In this document: piece by piece, positions 1-7,979 of the stretch
How the letters are laid out: every line of letters starts with the position of its first letter
How positions within the stretch are numbered: the stretch's first letter is position 1
Assembly (NCBI GenBank): GCA_022360335.1
Contig: JAKSCZ010000131.1
Location: forward strand, 1 to 30,526
Length of the DNA: 30,526 nt
From: Pseudomonadota bacterium
GTDB taxonomy: Bacteria > Pseudomonadota > Gammaproteobacteria > Steroidobacterales > Woeseiaceae
Reading direction: 5' to 3'
Position numbers and translations under genes: made by a program
Notes under the pieces: model-generated
What the model saw: the letters and a program-made list of their open reading frames with translations, nothing else
Told to the model about the DNA's origin: nothing
The model's database searches: none

Positions 1-162
1 GAGGGCAAGCCGGGACCGAAGGTGCCGACGAAGTAGAAGAGTGGAGTTTCCACGACCTAAAAGATTGGCGCGCCCGACAGGATGGGCCTCCCGTTGGTCG
101 GCCTGTCGTCGTTGACCGTACCGCAGAAAGTTAACCGGTCTTGATGTGGGAGGTTGAGCATA

Positions 163-354
163 TCAGGCGGCTTCTTTGGCGAACACGGCAGATGGTTTTC
201 TGCCCAGTGATCGATGCGGCCGGACGTGGTTGTAGTGTTCTCTCCAGATGGCAATGCTTGATCGTTCGTCGCGGTAGATCCGGTAGATCCGCTCCGGGTT
301 GCGCGCCAGACCCTCGGCACGCAGCATGGCGTAGCGCCCGAAGGTCCGGGTAAT
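163..354 (-). pseudogene. IS3-family transposase (OrfB) remnant, internally deleted
   Basis: The open frame encodes 63 residues ending in a TGA at 163-165. Its first half (FGRYAMLRAEG..NPERIYRIYRDE) resembles the N-terminal helical segment of IS3 OrfB transposases just before the integrase core. Its second half (IAIWREHYNHVRPHRSLG, then a short tail) is the conserved C-terminal end of the same family. The DDE integrase core of roughly 150-180 residues that normally separates these parts is absent, so this is an in-frame deletion scar and not an active gene. It starts immediately behind the stop codon of the upstream peptidase gene, with no start codon of its own. The assignment rests on motif recognition; the IS ends and target duplication could not be identified. 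In the leftmost 162 bases I see no supportable gene. Confidence 0.72.
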
Positions 355-2487
355 TCACTTCCAGCCAAGCTGATCCCACAGGTAGCTGTAAACCATCGCC
401 TCGTTCTTAGCCGACTGCGTGTTGTCCGACGCGCCCGCATGACCACCGACTGTATTCTCGAAATACAACAGATCGTGACCCTGTCCCTGCATTCGCGCAA
501 CCATCTTCCTTGCATGGCCCGGATGCACACGGTCGTCGCGAGTTGACGTCGTAATATATGCCCTGGGGTACTGCACATCTGCCTCCACATTGTGGTACGG
601 CGAATACTCCTTGATGAACTCCCAGTCGTCGGTATCCGGATTACCGTATTCACCCATCCATGAGGCGCCCGCCAGTAGCTGATTGAACCGCTTCATGTCG
701 AGCAGCGGCACCTGCACAACAACAGCATTCCAAAGATCGGGGCGCTGCGTCAGCATGACGCCGGTCAACAGGCCGCCGTTCGAACCGCCGCAAATGCCGA
801 GGTGCTTCGGGCTGGTGACACCGCGCGAAATCAGGTCCTCGGCTACTGCAATGAAGTCGTCGTACGCACGTTGGCGATTCTCTTTGAGTGCCGCCTGGTG
901 CCAGGCGGGACCGTACTCGCCGCCGCCACGAATGTTCGCAACGACATAGGCGCCACCGCGGCTGACCCAATTGGTACCAACTGTAGCGCTGTAGCCCGGG
1001 GTCAGACTGACCCTGAATCCACCGTAGCCGTACAACAGCGTCGGCGTTGTACCGTCCGCCTCGAATCCGGCCGGCAACATCAGGAAGTACGGTACGCGCG
1101 TGCCGTCACTGCTGGTCGCAAAACGTTGCTCGACGGCCATGCCTTCACTATCGAAGAATGCCGGCAATGTTTGCAACTCTTCAATCGAGGCGCCGCCGTC
1201 CTCAGTGACATACAGCGTATCCGGGCGCAGGAATCCTTCGTAGGAAAACAGGAACGTATTGGTATCTTCAGACGACGTCACGAAACTGATGTTGCCCGGA
1301 GATTCGGTTTCGATGTCTTCGCGAATCCACTCGCCGTCCACGCGTTCGAGGCGCACCATACGACTGACGACATCCTCAAGGATGTTCAGTACGATATAGT
1401 CGCGTGTCGACATGATGCCGCCGCGTGGCAAAGCCGTGTTTTCGGCGGGCACGAACAACGCTTCGAAGTCGCGGCCGCCATTCATGAAGTCGTCGAAATC
1501 GACGGCCAGCAGCGAGCCCTGCGCAAACGTCGTTTCAGCAGGTGTCCAATCCGACTTCAGCCCGACCAGCATCTGGCCATTGAAAACACCCTGGAACAAC
1601 GCGTCATCGGGAATCTCGATGCGCTTCATTTCACCGTCTTCTGCCATCAGGAAGTGCATCGCCGTAAAAAACGAAGGCGTCCGGGTTGCTATCCGGTAGG
1701 CGTTATCACCGTCCCAGGACATAGATGCACTCGCGGCAACGTCCGCGACTTCTCCGGAAAATACCTCGATTGAGCCTTCCAGCGCGGTGCCGCGCTTCCA
1801 AACCCGCGACGTCCTTGGGTAGCCCGACTCCGTGAGGCTGCCGTCGCCAAAGTCAGTTCCAACAAAGACCGTGTCTGCGTCGATCCAGCTGAGCTGTGTC
1901 TTGGCTTCACTGACATAGAACCCGCCCTCAACAAACGAAGTTGCGGCAACGTCAAACTCTCGAATAACAACTGCATCGGCACCCCCGCGGGAGAGCCTCA
2001 GTACACAGTGACGATACTCGGGCCGCAGGCAGTTTGAGCCCCTCCAGACCCAATCCTCACCTTCCTCTTCGGCCAGGGCATCCAGGTCCAGCAGCACCTG
2101 CCAGTCCGGCGTGCCGGCAAGATAGTCATCGACAGACGTACGTCGCCAGAGACCGCGAACGTTATTGGCGTCTTTCCAGAAATTGTAGACAAAGTCGCCA
2201 CGAATGCTCGGCGTCGCAATACGCTGGTCCGAGTTCATGATTTCAAGCGTCTCGGAGGCCATGTCATCGAAGGTCGGCAAACCCTGCAGGTAGCTGACCG
2301 AATGCCTGTTTTGTTCTTCTACCCATGCAAGCGCCCTGGCGCCCTCGACCTCCTCCAGCCAGAGGTGAGGATCTTCGATGCTAGCGGCAGCAGACGTATT
2401 GTCGGCGACCGACGATGATTGAGGTGACTCCGCTGCGCAAGCCGCAGTGAGAATCAATACAAATACGGCGATAAATGTCTTCAACAT
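355..2487 (-). CDS. Prolyl oligopeptidase family (S9) serine peptidase, lipoprotein
   Basis: This 710-residue protein cleaves short peptides, typically after proline, and probably sits in the periplasm anchored to a membrane. It begins with a hydrophobic signal ending in a lipobox (LTAAC, Cys17). Residues about 40-480 match the seven-bladed beta-propeller region of prolyl oligopeptidases. The C-terminal alpha/beta-hydrolase part carries the nucleophile motif GGSNGG (Ser569), the acid in the DDRV motif (Asp651/652) and the base in GGHAG (His683), so the triad looks complete. Length matches the family. The ATG is preceded by GAGAG at good spacing. It lies in the same direction as the ureohydrolase operon, but a terminator at 2527-2557 separates them, so it is probably transcribed separately. 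Its stop codon abuts an IS3 transposase scar. Family confident; substrate unknown. Confidence 0.93.
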   Translation of the reverse strand: MLKTFIAVFVLILTAACAAESPQSSSVADNTSAAASIEDPHLWLEEVEGARALAWVEEQNRHSVSYLQGLPTFDDMASETLEIMNSDQRIATPSIRGDFVYNFWKDANNVRGLWRRTSVDDYLAGTPDWQVLLDLDALAEEEGEDWVWRGSNCLRPEYRHCVLRLSRGGADAVVIREFDVAATSFVEGGFYVSEAKTQLSWIDADTVFVGTDFGDGSLTESGYPRTSRVWKRGTALEGSIEVFSGEVADVAASASMSWDGDNAYRIATRTPSFFTAMHFLMAEDGEMKRIEIPDDALFQGVFNGQMLVGLKSDWTPAETTFAQGSLLAVDFDDFMNGGRDFEALFVPAENTALPRGGIMSTRDYIVLNILEDVVSRMVRLERVDGEWIREDIETESPGNISFVTSSEDTNTFLFSYEGFLRPDTLYVTEDGGASIEELQTLPAFFDSEGMAVEQRFATSSDGTRVPYFLMLPAGFEADGTTPTLLYGYGGFRVSLTPGYSATVGTNWVSRGGAYVVANIRGGGEYGPAWHQAALKENRQRAYDDFIAVAEDLISRGVTSPKHLGICGGSNGGLLTGVMLTQRPDLWNAVVVQVPLLDMKRFNQLLAGASWMGEYGNPDTDDWEFIKEYSPYHNVEADVQYPRAYITTSTRDDRVHPGHARKMVARMQGQGHDLLYFENTVGGHAGASDNTQSAKNEAMVYSYLWDQLGWK

Positions 2488-2526
2488 GTTTAGTCTCTCA
2501 GGTATTCGGATAACTCACGAGTATCG

Positions 2527-2557
2527 TAAAAGACCCCCTCTCCCATCGGAGAAGGGG
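2527..2557 (-). terminator. Rho-independent terminator downstream of ureohydrolase operon
   Basis: On the minus strand a 10-bp stem (one G-U pair) lies between 2548-2557 and 2534-2543, with a four-base loop at 2544-2547. It is followed directly by TCTTTT (2533-2528). This is a canonical intrinsic terminator, placed after the ureohydrolase and the redoxin fragment and just before the peptidase gene. The remaining gap to the peptidase ATG is only about 40 bases, so the peptidase promoter must overlap this element or depend on readthrough. Confidence 0.75.
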
Positions 2558-2683
2558 CCATCGATCTACAGTCTTGTCTAAGAATGATATCTAACCCTAG
2601 AACTCAAACGACTTTATTAGTTCCAGAAAGATCATGCGGCCGCGCAGATCGACACATCAGTCCTGTCTGTGAGTCCTACCCGC

Positions 2684-2821
2684 CTACCGGGGACCGCCGG
2701 CATTGTACCAGGGGATGTCTTCCTCGATGGACAAGATCTCCCAGTCCTCGCGGTTCTCATCCAGCGTTACCGATATGATCTCGAAACCCTCGTCGGAGAA
2801 CTCGGCGTAGGCGCGCTTCAT
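2684..2821 (-). pseudogene. Redoxin / TlpA-like thioredoxin-family fragment
   Basis: A 45-codon frame starting at an ATG encodes MKRAYAEFSDEGFEIISV, then TLDENREDW, then DIPWYNAGGP and a TAG. This resembles the middle of TlpA/AhpC-type thioredoxin-fold proteins, where the helix after the CxxC motif is followed by a strand such as F-E-I-I-G-V-S-L-D and later by IPW. The CxxC-containing N-terminus and the C-terminal strands are missing, so I call it a truncated remnant and not a working redoxin. It lies 17 bases downstream of the ureohydrolase stop and upstream of a terminator. An alternative reading is an unrelated small protein that matches by chance. The rest of the 350-base gap between the flanking genes (2558-2683) shows nothing supportable. 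Confidence 0.5.
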
Positions 2822-2838
2822 GTATCGATGCCGAGTTC

Positions 2839-3927
2839 TCAGGAGCTGTCGCCGGACCAGTGTGTCAGCTTTGGTGTTCCGTTTCTGCGGAGCTTAGCTT
2901 CCGCCAGGAGGCACAGCAGTTCGAACGCCAATCCGGAGGCAAGACAGGACGACATGCCGGTCGGATCCCAGGGTGGACTCAACTCCATAAGGTCAGCCCC
3001 GACGACATCCAGATCCGCCGCTCCGCGGATGATGTCGCGCACCTCGACACCGCTGAGACCGAAAGGTTCGGGCAGCGTCGTACCGGGCATCACCGCGCAG
3101 TCGAGCACATCGGTATCGATGGACAGGTAACAGCGCCCGCTACCAATCGTCCGGTAAATTTCCTCGATAATGGCCGCCACGCCGCTTTCCTGCAACTCAT
3201 CGACGTAGACGATCCGCATGCCACTGTCGCGCGAAAAATCGCAGCGTGGCACGCCTCTGCCGCGCAGGCCGATCTGGATGGTTTTTTCCGGATCGATGTA
3301 TCCCTCGCATGTCGCTACCTGAAACAGCGTCGCATCGCTGATACGCGTACCACCGAAATTCGTACTCGTATCACCGTGTGCATCCAGGTGAATCACCGCC
3401 AGCGGCTCTTCCCCCTCCCTCGACAGGGCGCGCAGCACGCTGTACGTGCACGTATGCTCGCCGCCGATAGTTAGCGTCGCGATATCCCTGTCCGCAAACG
3501 ACTCGTAGTCCGCATGGATCTGCTCGAGGCAAGCGGCAAGATTGTACGCATCATCCGTGAACTCAACGTCACCCCAATCGATGATATTGCAGATATCGAA
3601 CGGGCAGACTTTCGTCTTGTAGTGCACGAGATTGCGATCCAGTGACCAGTAGCGAAGCTCCTTAGGCCCGAGCCTCGTACCGGGCCTCGGGTTGGGTACA
3701 CCGAGGTCCAGAGGAATCCCCACCAGGGCAATATCGACGCCCTCGAGGGTTTTTCGATGGGGCGCCCGGAACATCCCCGCTGCCGAAAAATTGTTGCTGA
3801 CCAGTTCCGCACCCTCAGCAGCGGCCCGGGTATAAAACGACCGGAAGTCTTTATCGTTGATATCCCAGAGCCCCTTGTCTGCGAGCTCCCTGTACCGGGT
3901 GAGACGCGTCTGACTCAGTCTAGCCAT
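2839..3927 (-). CDS. Ureohydrolase (agmatinase/arginase family)
   Basis: This 362-residue manganese-dependent hydrolase is predicted to split a guanidino group, releasing urea and a primary amine. The metal ligands are all present: His158 in GGEH, Asp182/His184/Asp186 in the DAHGD motif, and Asp271/Asp273 in SIDTD. The PGTTLPEP loop that follows is also conserved in type. A longer frame opens upstream, but I chose the ATG at 3927. It gives the usual family length, is preceded by GAGGA at proper spacing, and overlaps the stop of the upstream MFS gene by 8 bases, a coupled arrangement. It is the last intact gene of the operon, after an SDR, an aminotransferase and a transporter, which supports a guanidino-compound pathway. 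The true substrate (agmatine, guanidinobutyrate, proclavaminate-like or other) cannot be decided from sequence. Confidence 0.9.
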   Translation of the reverse strand: MARLSQTRLTRYRELADKGLWDINDKDFRSFYTRAAAEGAELVSNNFSAAGMFRAPHRKTLEGVDIALVGIPLDLGVPNPRPGTRLGPKELRYWSLDRNLVHYKTKVCPFDICNIIDWGDVEFTDDAYNLAACLEQIHADYESFADRDIATLTIGGEHTCTYSVLRALSREGEEPLAVIHLDAHGDTSTNFGGTRISDATLFQVATCEGYIDPEKTIQIGLRGRGVPRCDFSRDSGMRIVYVDELQESGVAAIIEEIYRTIGSGRCYLSIDTDVLDCAVMPGTTLPEPFGLSGVEVRDIIRGAADLDVVGADLMELSPPWDPTGMSSCLASGLAFELLCLLAEAKLRRNGTPKLTHWSGDSS

Positions 3928-5095
3928 GCTGTATTCCTCGATTGAAACGACGGGTCCGGCGGAAGACCACGACACTGCCAACGCATGCAGCGATCGCGAA
4001 GTAGCAGATCGCCGCATACCCCACGACCTCACTCAACACACCGGCAATCACCGGACCGACGGCCACCCCGAGACCCTGGGCTGCGATCAGCAGCACGGTA
4101 AACCGGCCGCTGTGGTCGTGGGCCGCGATGGCGCCGAGCAGGAACGGTAAAGCGAAGTTCCAGGAAATATTGAACAGGGTCACCGCCACGACGAAAGACA
4201 CCCAACTCAGTTCGTTCGCCAAGATCAGCAAGGCCGCTACCTGCACAATCATCGCCAGCGCGTACATTCTGATCTGGTCGCAGCGGCTCCCCACGACGGA
4301 TGCCAGCAACGCACCCAGTATGCCGACCCCCATACCGATAGCTAGCGCAGCCCCTATGTCCGCAAGTTCGATGTGCGACGCCGCGCCGATGCGCTCCAGA
4401 AAGGCCCACACCGCACCGACGCCCAGATACCAGACAACCTGGGTTCCGAGGGCAAGAACGATCGGCGCGGGAGAGTCGTAGCCGCGACCCTCCCCGGCTC
4501 GCTCAAGCCCCCCCACGGCTGCAGGCAACAGGGACGAGAACGGCAACACCAACAACGCGAACACCGCCAAGGGATACAGGACGCCGCCGGCACCCCAGCG
4601 TTCGATCAGTGGCGGCATAAACACCATCGCCAGCATGGCGAGCCCGACCTGGCAGGCTACCGTGATTCCGAACACCCGTTCCGGGTTGCGCATGTCGCTG
4701 ACCACGGCAAGACCAACCGCGTAAGCAGTACCCTGCCCAAAGACCCCGGTAAGACAACGAATGGTGACGAGTTGGTGAAACTGACCCGCCGTGGCGGACA
4801 GCAGATTGCCTGCTACTATCACGCCCAGAGATGCGAACGCGACCTTGCGCCAGTCGAAGTGCGGCACCCAGAACACGGCACAGATCGACCCCAGCGCGGC
4901 GCCCAGTAACTCAACACCGGCCAGGATGCCCAAATCTCCTCCGCTCAGCGTCATCTGTTCCGCCACTACACCCAGGAACAGAGGTTCCACCTGGAACATC
5001 GACACACCGGCACACATCAGCAATACCGCGGCCGTCACGGTGACCGGCCGATCGCTGTCCGAAGACGCGGCGCCCTGCCGTTGCGCCGCGGCCAC
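3920..5095 (-). CDS. MFS transporter in ureohydrolase operon
   Basis: This is a 391-residue inner-membrane protein with about 12 hydrophobic helices, typical of the major facilitator superfamily. The start is a GTG at 5095, two bases after the TAG of the aminotransferase gene and preceded by GGAGG. The frame stays open far upstream through the aminotransferase gene, but that part is coded in another frame and is not real protein. A hydrophilic N-terminal stretch of about 20 residues precedes the first helix. It sits between the aminotransferase and the ureohydrolase, with overlaps or near-overlaps on both sides, so it probably moves the pathway substrate, import being the simplest reading. 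Family certain; the ligand and direction of transport are inferred from context only. Confidence 0.88.
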   Translation of the reverse strand: MAAAQRQGAASSDSDRPVTVTAAVLLMCAGVSMFQVEPLFLGVVAEQMTLSGGDLGILAGVELLGAALGSICAVFWVPHFDWRKVAFASLGVIVAGNLLSATAGQFHQLVTIRCLTGVFGQGTAYAVGLAVVSDMRNPERVFGITVACQVGLAMLAMVFMPPLIERWGAGGVLYPLAVFALLVLPFSSLLPAAVGGLERAGEGRGYDSPAPIVLALGTQVVWYLGVGAVWAFLERIGAASHIELADIGAALAIGMGVGILGALLASVVGSRCDQIRMYALAMIVQVAALLILANELSWVSFVVAVTLFNISWNFALPFLLGAIAAHDHSGRFTVLLIAAQGLGVAVGPVIAGVLSEVVGYAAICYFAIAACVGSVVVFRRTRRFNRGIQHG

Positions 5096-5097
5096 GG

Positions 5098-6429
5098 CTA
5101 CCTCGCCTCCGCGGTAAACGCCGCTATGGCCTTGTCGGCCCGTCTCAAGGTTTCCTCGACGTCTTGCTCCGTGTGAGCCGCCGAAGTGCAGAACCTCGCC
5201 TGAACAATGACGTTCCGACTGTTCATGAGTCGTGAGAATACCAGCCCTTTTGCCCAGGTATCGCCCTGTGCCAGGGAATCGCGGTGATTGATGATTCGTC
5301 CCCGATCCGAATAGGCAATGGTCCACGCGGCCGGGAAGCCCTGCAGTATCAACGGCACGCCATGTCGATCGAACTTGTCTCGCAGCCCGTCGGCGAGGGC
5401 GTTGCCCAGCGCGTTGATGCGCGTGAACGCAGCACCCGCTTCCCGTTCCAGTTCTTCTATGGTCGCAATCACTGCGGCCATGGCCAGAGGATGGCCGTTG
5501 TAGCTCCCCGCCGCGATAACCTCGGCACGCGTTACCACGTCCATTATTTCTCGTTTGCCGCAAAACACTGATACCGGAAATCCACCGCCGATCGCTTTTG
5601 CAAAAGTAGCGACATCCGGGATCACGCCCAACGCTCCCTGCGCCCCGCCCAATCCCATCCGAAACCCGGTCAGAACCTCGTCGAACACCAGGACGACACC
5701 ATAACGGGTACACAATTCGCGCACGCCTTCGAGATAGCCGGGCTCGGGCAGGCAGCCATTGAAATTCACCATGACCGGTTCCATGCAGACGGCGGCAATA
5801 TCGTCTCCGAAGCGTGACAGCAGTGCCGACAGGGCATCGAGATCGTTCCACTCGATCATGTACGAGTCATGAAAGGCATGTGCCGCACGCCCGGCCGTGT
5901 TGCCCATCTGCGAAAACGCATCGGTCTCGCGTTCACCGTGAACCGGCACCGGGTTTTGCGGATCGTCGACAATGCCGCCGATCAACTGATCCAGACAGCC
6001 GTTGTAGTGGCCGTTGAAACGTACCACCATGTTGCGGCCCGTGTAGGCCCGGGCAATACGCAACGCATTGTAGTTTGCCTCGGTCCCGCTACAGGCGAAA
6101 CGCACGAGTTCGGCGCAGGGCACATGCGCAACGATCTTCTCAGCGGCAGCCTGCTCCAGCGCGTTGACTTCGTTGCTGTACATTTTTTCGGCCTGGCGAA
6201 CAATCGACGCCCGCAGGTGCTCATTGCTGTGCCCGAGAATTGACGGGCCATAGCTCAGCGAGTAGTCGATGTATTCGTTGCCATCAAGGTCGAACAACCG
6301 GGCACCCCTGCCATGCGATATGTAAACCGGCACGTGCGACTCACTCTTGCGATAGTTGCTTTGGATGCCACCCGGGATAACACGCCGGGCTCGTTCGAAA
6401 TGTGCGTGCGAACGATCAGTGCCGGCCAC
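5098..6429 (-). CDS. Class III PLP-dependent aminotransferase (GSA-aminomutase-like)
   Basis: This 443-residue protein belongs to the fold-type I, class III aminotransferases and most resembles glutamate-1-semialdehyde aminomutase relatives. It carries the substrate/PLP loop CSGTEANYNALRIAR (113-127), Asp250 in FDEVLTGFR and the PLP lysine Lys278 in AKAIGGGFPV. The GTG at 6429 is preferred over a longer frame because it has a GGGAGAAG ribosome site and overlaps the SDR stop by only 14 bases. It probably transaminates the amine released by the ureohydrolase, or makes an amine that is later guanidinylated. It is unlikely to be the tetrapyrrole enzyme HemL, because no haem gene is nearby and it sits in a catabolic-looking operon. 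Family confident; substrate inferred. Confidence 0.9.
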   Translation of the reverse strand: MAGTDRSHAHFERARRVIPGGIQSNYRKSESHVPVYISHGRGARLFDLDGNEYIDYSLSYGPSILGHSNEHLRASIVRQAEKMYSNEVNALEQAAAEKIVAHVPCAELVRFACSGTEANYNALRIARAYTGRNMVVRFNGHYNGCLDQLIGGIVDDPQNPVPVHGERETDAFSQMGNTAGRAAHAFHDSYMIEWNDLDALSALLSRFGDDIAAVCMEPVMVNFNGCLPEPGYLEGVRELCTRYGVVLVFDEVLTGFRMGLGGAQGALGVIPDVATFAKAIGGGFPVSVFCGKREIMDVVTRAEVIAAGSYNGHPLAMAAVIATIEELEREAGAAFTRINALGNALADGLRDKFDRHGVPLILQGFPAAWTIAYSDRGRIINHRDSLAQGDTWAKGLVFSRLMNSRNVIVQARFCTSAAHTEQDVEETLRRADKAIAAFTAEAR

Positions 6430-7222
6430 GGCCTTCTCCCTCGATCGAATTGCCGCCGAGCCCGTTGAGCATCGCCTCCGCCGACTGCAGCGTGACGCCT
6501 CCAACCCAGCCGCCGTCGACGACCAACTCGGTTGCCGTCACGTATCGGCTATCGTCGGCGGCAAGAAAATGATAGGCGCCGACGACTTCGTCTGTCGTTC
6601 CCGCACGCCCGAGACAGGTCTGTACCCTGCAGATCTGCGCTTCGGGATCGTCGCCCGGCTGCATCGGCGTCAGAACCGTGCCGGGACTGATACAGTTGAC
6701 ACGAATTCCGTGCTCACCCAGTTGCGCAGCCGCGTGCCGTGCCATGATCATCAGCGCCGATTTTGATGCGCCGTAGTTGGCGTATCCGGGAAAGACGAGG
6801 TCCGCCGCGGCGCTGCCGGTGAGGATGATCGACCCGCCTGCAGCCATCGCCTCCGGCGCCTCATTGAGGCAGAGCCAGGCACCGCGGGTGTTCGTTGCCA
6901 TGGCCCGGTCGAACTCGTCCGGTGTCATTGATCCAAGCGGACCGCTGTCCTCCGGTGCAATCCCGGCATTGATCACCAGGATGTCGAGCGGACCGCAGCG
7001 CTCAACGACGTTTGCAAACAGACTCGCGACGCTGGCATCGACGGTCAGGTCGCAAGCATGGAACTCCAGGCTACCGGTATCGCAGCCGGGCTTTGCACTG
7101 CGACCGGCCACCGTGGTGCGGCAGCCGGCGGCGGTGAAACGCCTGGCGACCGCCAGACCGATTCCGCTCGTGCCGCCGACGATCAGTGCTGTCTTGCCAC
7201 CGAGATCAAAATACTCACCCAT
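6416..7222 (-). CDS. SDR family oxidoreductase, first gene of ureohydrolase operon
   Basis: A 268-residue classical short-chain dehydrogenase with the nucleotide-binding GGTSGIG motif (residues 16-22), NAG in the central sheet and the catalytic set Ser137, Tyr150 and Lys154 (YGASK). The C-terminal VDGGW segment is present, followed by a short family-specific tail. The ATG is chosen because GGAGG lies six bases upstream; another ATG four bases earlier runs straight into a stop. It leads a four-gene minus-strand operon and overlaps the aminotransferase start by 14 bases. The product could oxidise or reduce the aldehyde or ketone generated by the aminotransferase. Cofactor choice is uncertain; an Arg in AGRSAKPG after strand beta-2 is compatible with NADP. 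Confidence 0.9.
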   Translation of the reverse strand: MGEYFDLGGKTALIVGGTSGIGLAVARRFTAAGCRTTVAGRSAKPGCDTGSLEFHACDLTVDASVASLFANVVERCGPLDILVINAGIAPEDSGPLGSMTPDEFDRAMATNTRGAWLCLNEAPEAMAAGGSIILTGSAAADLVFPGYANYGASKSALMIMARHAAAQLGEHGIRVNCISPGTVLTPMQPGDDPEAQICRVQTCLGRAGTTDEVVGAYHFLAADDSRYVTATELVVDGGWVGGVTLQSAEAMLNGLGGNSIEGEGRGRH

Positions 7223-7358
7223 TCATCGCCTCCGTGTCCGGCCGGCGGGCCGGGCCGACATGCGCCATGCTAGTCGCAGTACGGCGCCGACTCACTGGGA
7301 CACCGGGCCAACGGATTGTCAGAAACAGCCATTCCCGATACGACCCGCTGGCCGGAGA

Positions 7359-7374
7359 TGACAGGCCGCTGTCA
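7359..7374. promoter_or_regulatory. Inverted repeat in divergent promoter region
   Basis: TGACAG-gccg-CTGTCA, two perfect 6-bp arms around a four-base centre, lies between the divergent SDR (start 7222) and the SnoaL-like gene (start 7446). The position suits an operator, but no regulator gene is adjacent, and one palindrome of this size can occur by chance in GC-rich DNA. Confidence 0.3.
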
Positions 7375-7445
7375 GGGCCCGACATAGACTGCCGGGCGTA
7401 CAGCTCTTAGCATGGCCCGACTACTCGAATTGCCGAGCACCGCGC

Positions 7446-7979
7446 ATGACCCGATCCATCGAAGAACGCCTGCAGCACATCGAGGACATCGATGCGATCC
7501 GTCGGCTGAAGTCCCGGTACTGCCTGTACGCGGACGATCCCCGGAAAGGCGCTGAGTTCGCCGACCTGTTCACTGACGACGCCGTGCTCGATGAGGGCGA
7601 GGACCTGATGGTCGTACATGGCAGACGCCGCATTCGCGCGATGCACGCGGCTCTGTGGCCCTGCCTGCGGCTCAACCAGCATTTTGCGTTCAGCCCGGTC
7701 ATCGAGATCGACGGCGACGATGCGACGGGGCACTGGCGTTTGCTGCAGATATCGACCGTGGTCACGGACGACGGCGACGAGAAGGCATTCTGGTCTTGCG
7801 GGTGGTACGAAGAGAACTATGTACGCGAATCGGGTATCTGGAAAATCCGCCATGTCGTTGCACGCGTACATTTCTCCTGCCCGTACGAGGACGGCTGGGC
7901 GAAAACACCCTTTGGCGAATTCCTGTCCGCCGAGGCACTCGACCGGATTCTCGGCGCCATCGAGGAGCAGTCGGCATGA
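7446..7979 (+). CDS. SnoaL-like / NTF2-fold protein
   Basis: This is a 177-residue protein of the NTF2-like superfamily, of the SnoaL_4 type. It opens with a helix (IEERLQHIEDIDAIRRLKSRY), continues with the D-L-F-T-D-D-A-V-L pattern, and ends with strands containing G-R-R-R-I-R and W-K-I-R-H. Such cone-shaped barrels act as small isomerases, dehydratases or cyclases, or as ligand-binding partners, on hydrophobic substrates. The start ATG has only a weak ribosome site (GAGCA). Its TGA overlaps the ATG of the next SDR gene (ATGA), so the two are translated as a pair. No catalytic residues can be assigned with confidence. The reaction is unknown; a role next to the SDR in handling the same substrate is inference. 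Confidence 0.8.
   Translation: MTRSIEERLQHIEDIDAIRRLKSRYCLYADDPRKGAEFADLFTDDAVLDEGEDLMVVHGRRRIRAMHAALWPCLRLNQHFAFSPVIEIDGDDATGHWRLLQISTVVTDDGDEKAFWSCGWYEENYVRESGIWKIRHVVARVHFSCPYEDGWAKTPFGEFLSAEALDRILGAIEEQSA

Noticed and set aside
1..36. Possible 3' end of a plus-strand gene (frame ending in TAG at 34-36)
   Set aside because: Only eleven codons are visible, too few to support any gene.
802..1773. Plus-strand open frame of 323 codons opposite the prolyl oligopeptidase
   Set aside because: Antisense to a gene with an intact catalytic triad; no protein family resemblance.
3928..4032. Longer ureohydrolase start at 4032
   Set aside because: It would overlap the MFS gene by over 100 bases and add residues without family resemblance; the ATG at 3927 has a good ribosome site.
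5096..5851. N-terminal extension of the first MFS frame
   Set aside because: This stretch is the aminotransferase gene in another frame; the GTG at 5095 with GGAGG gives a normal MFS length.
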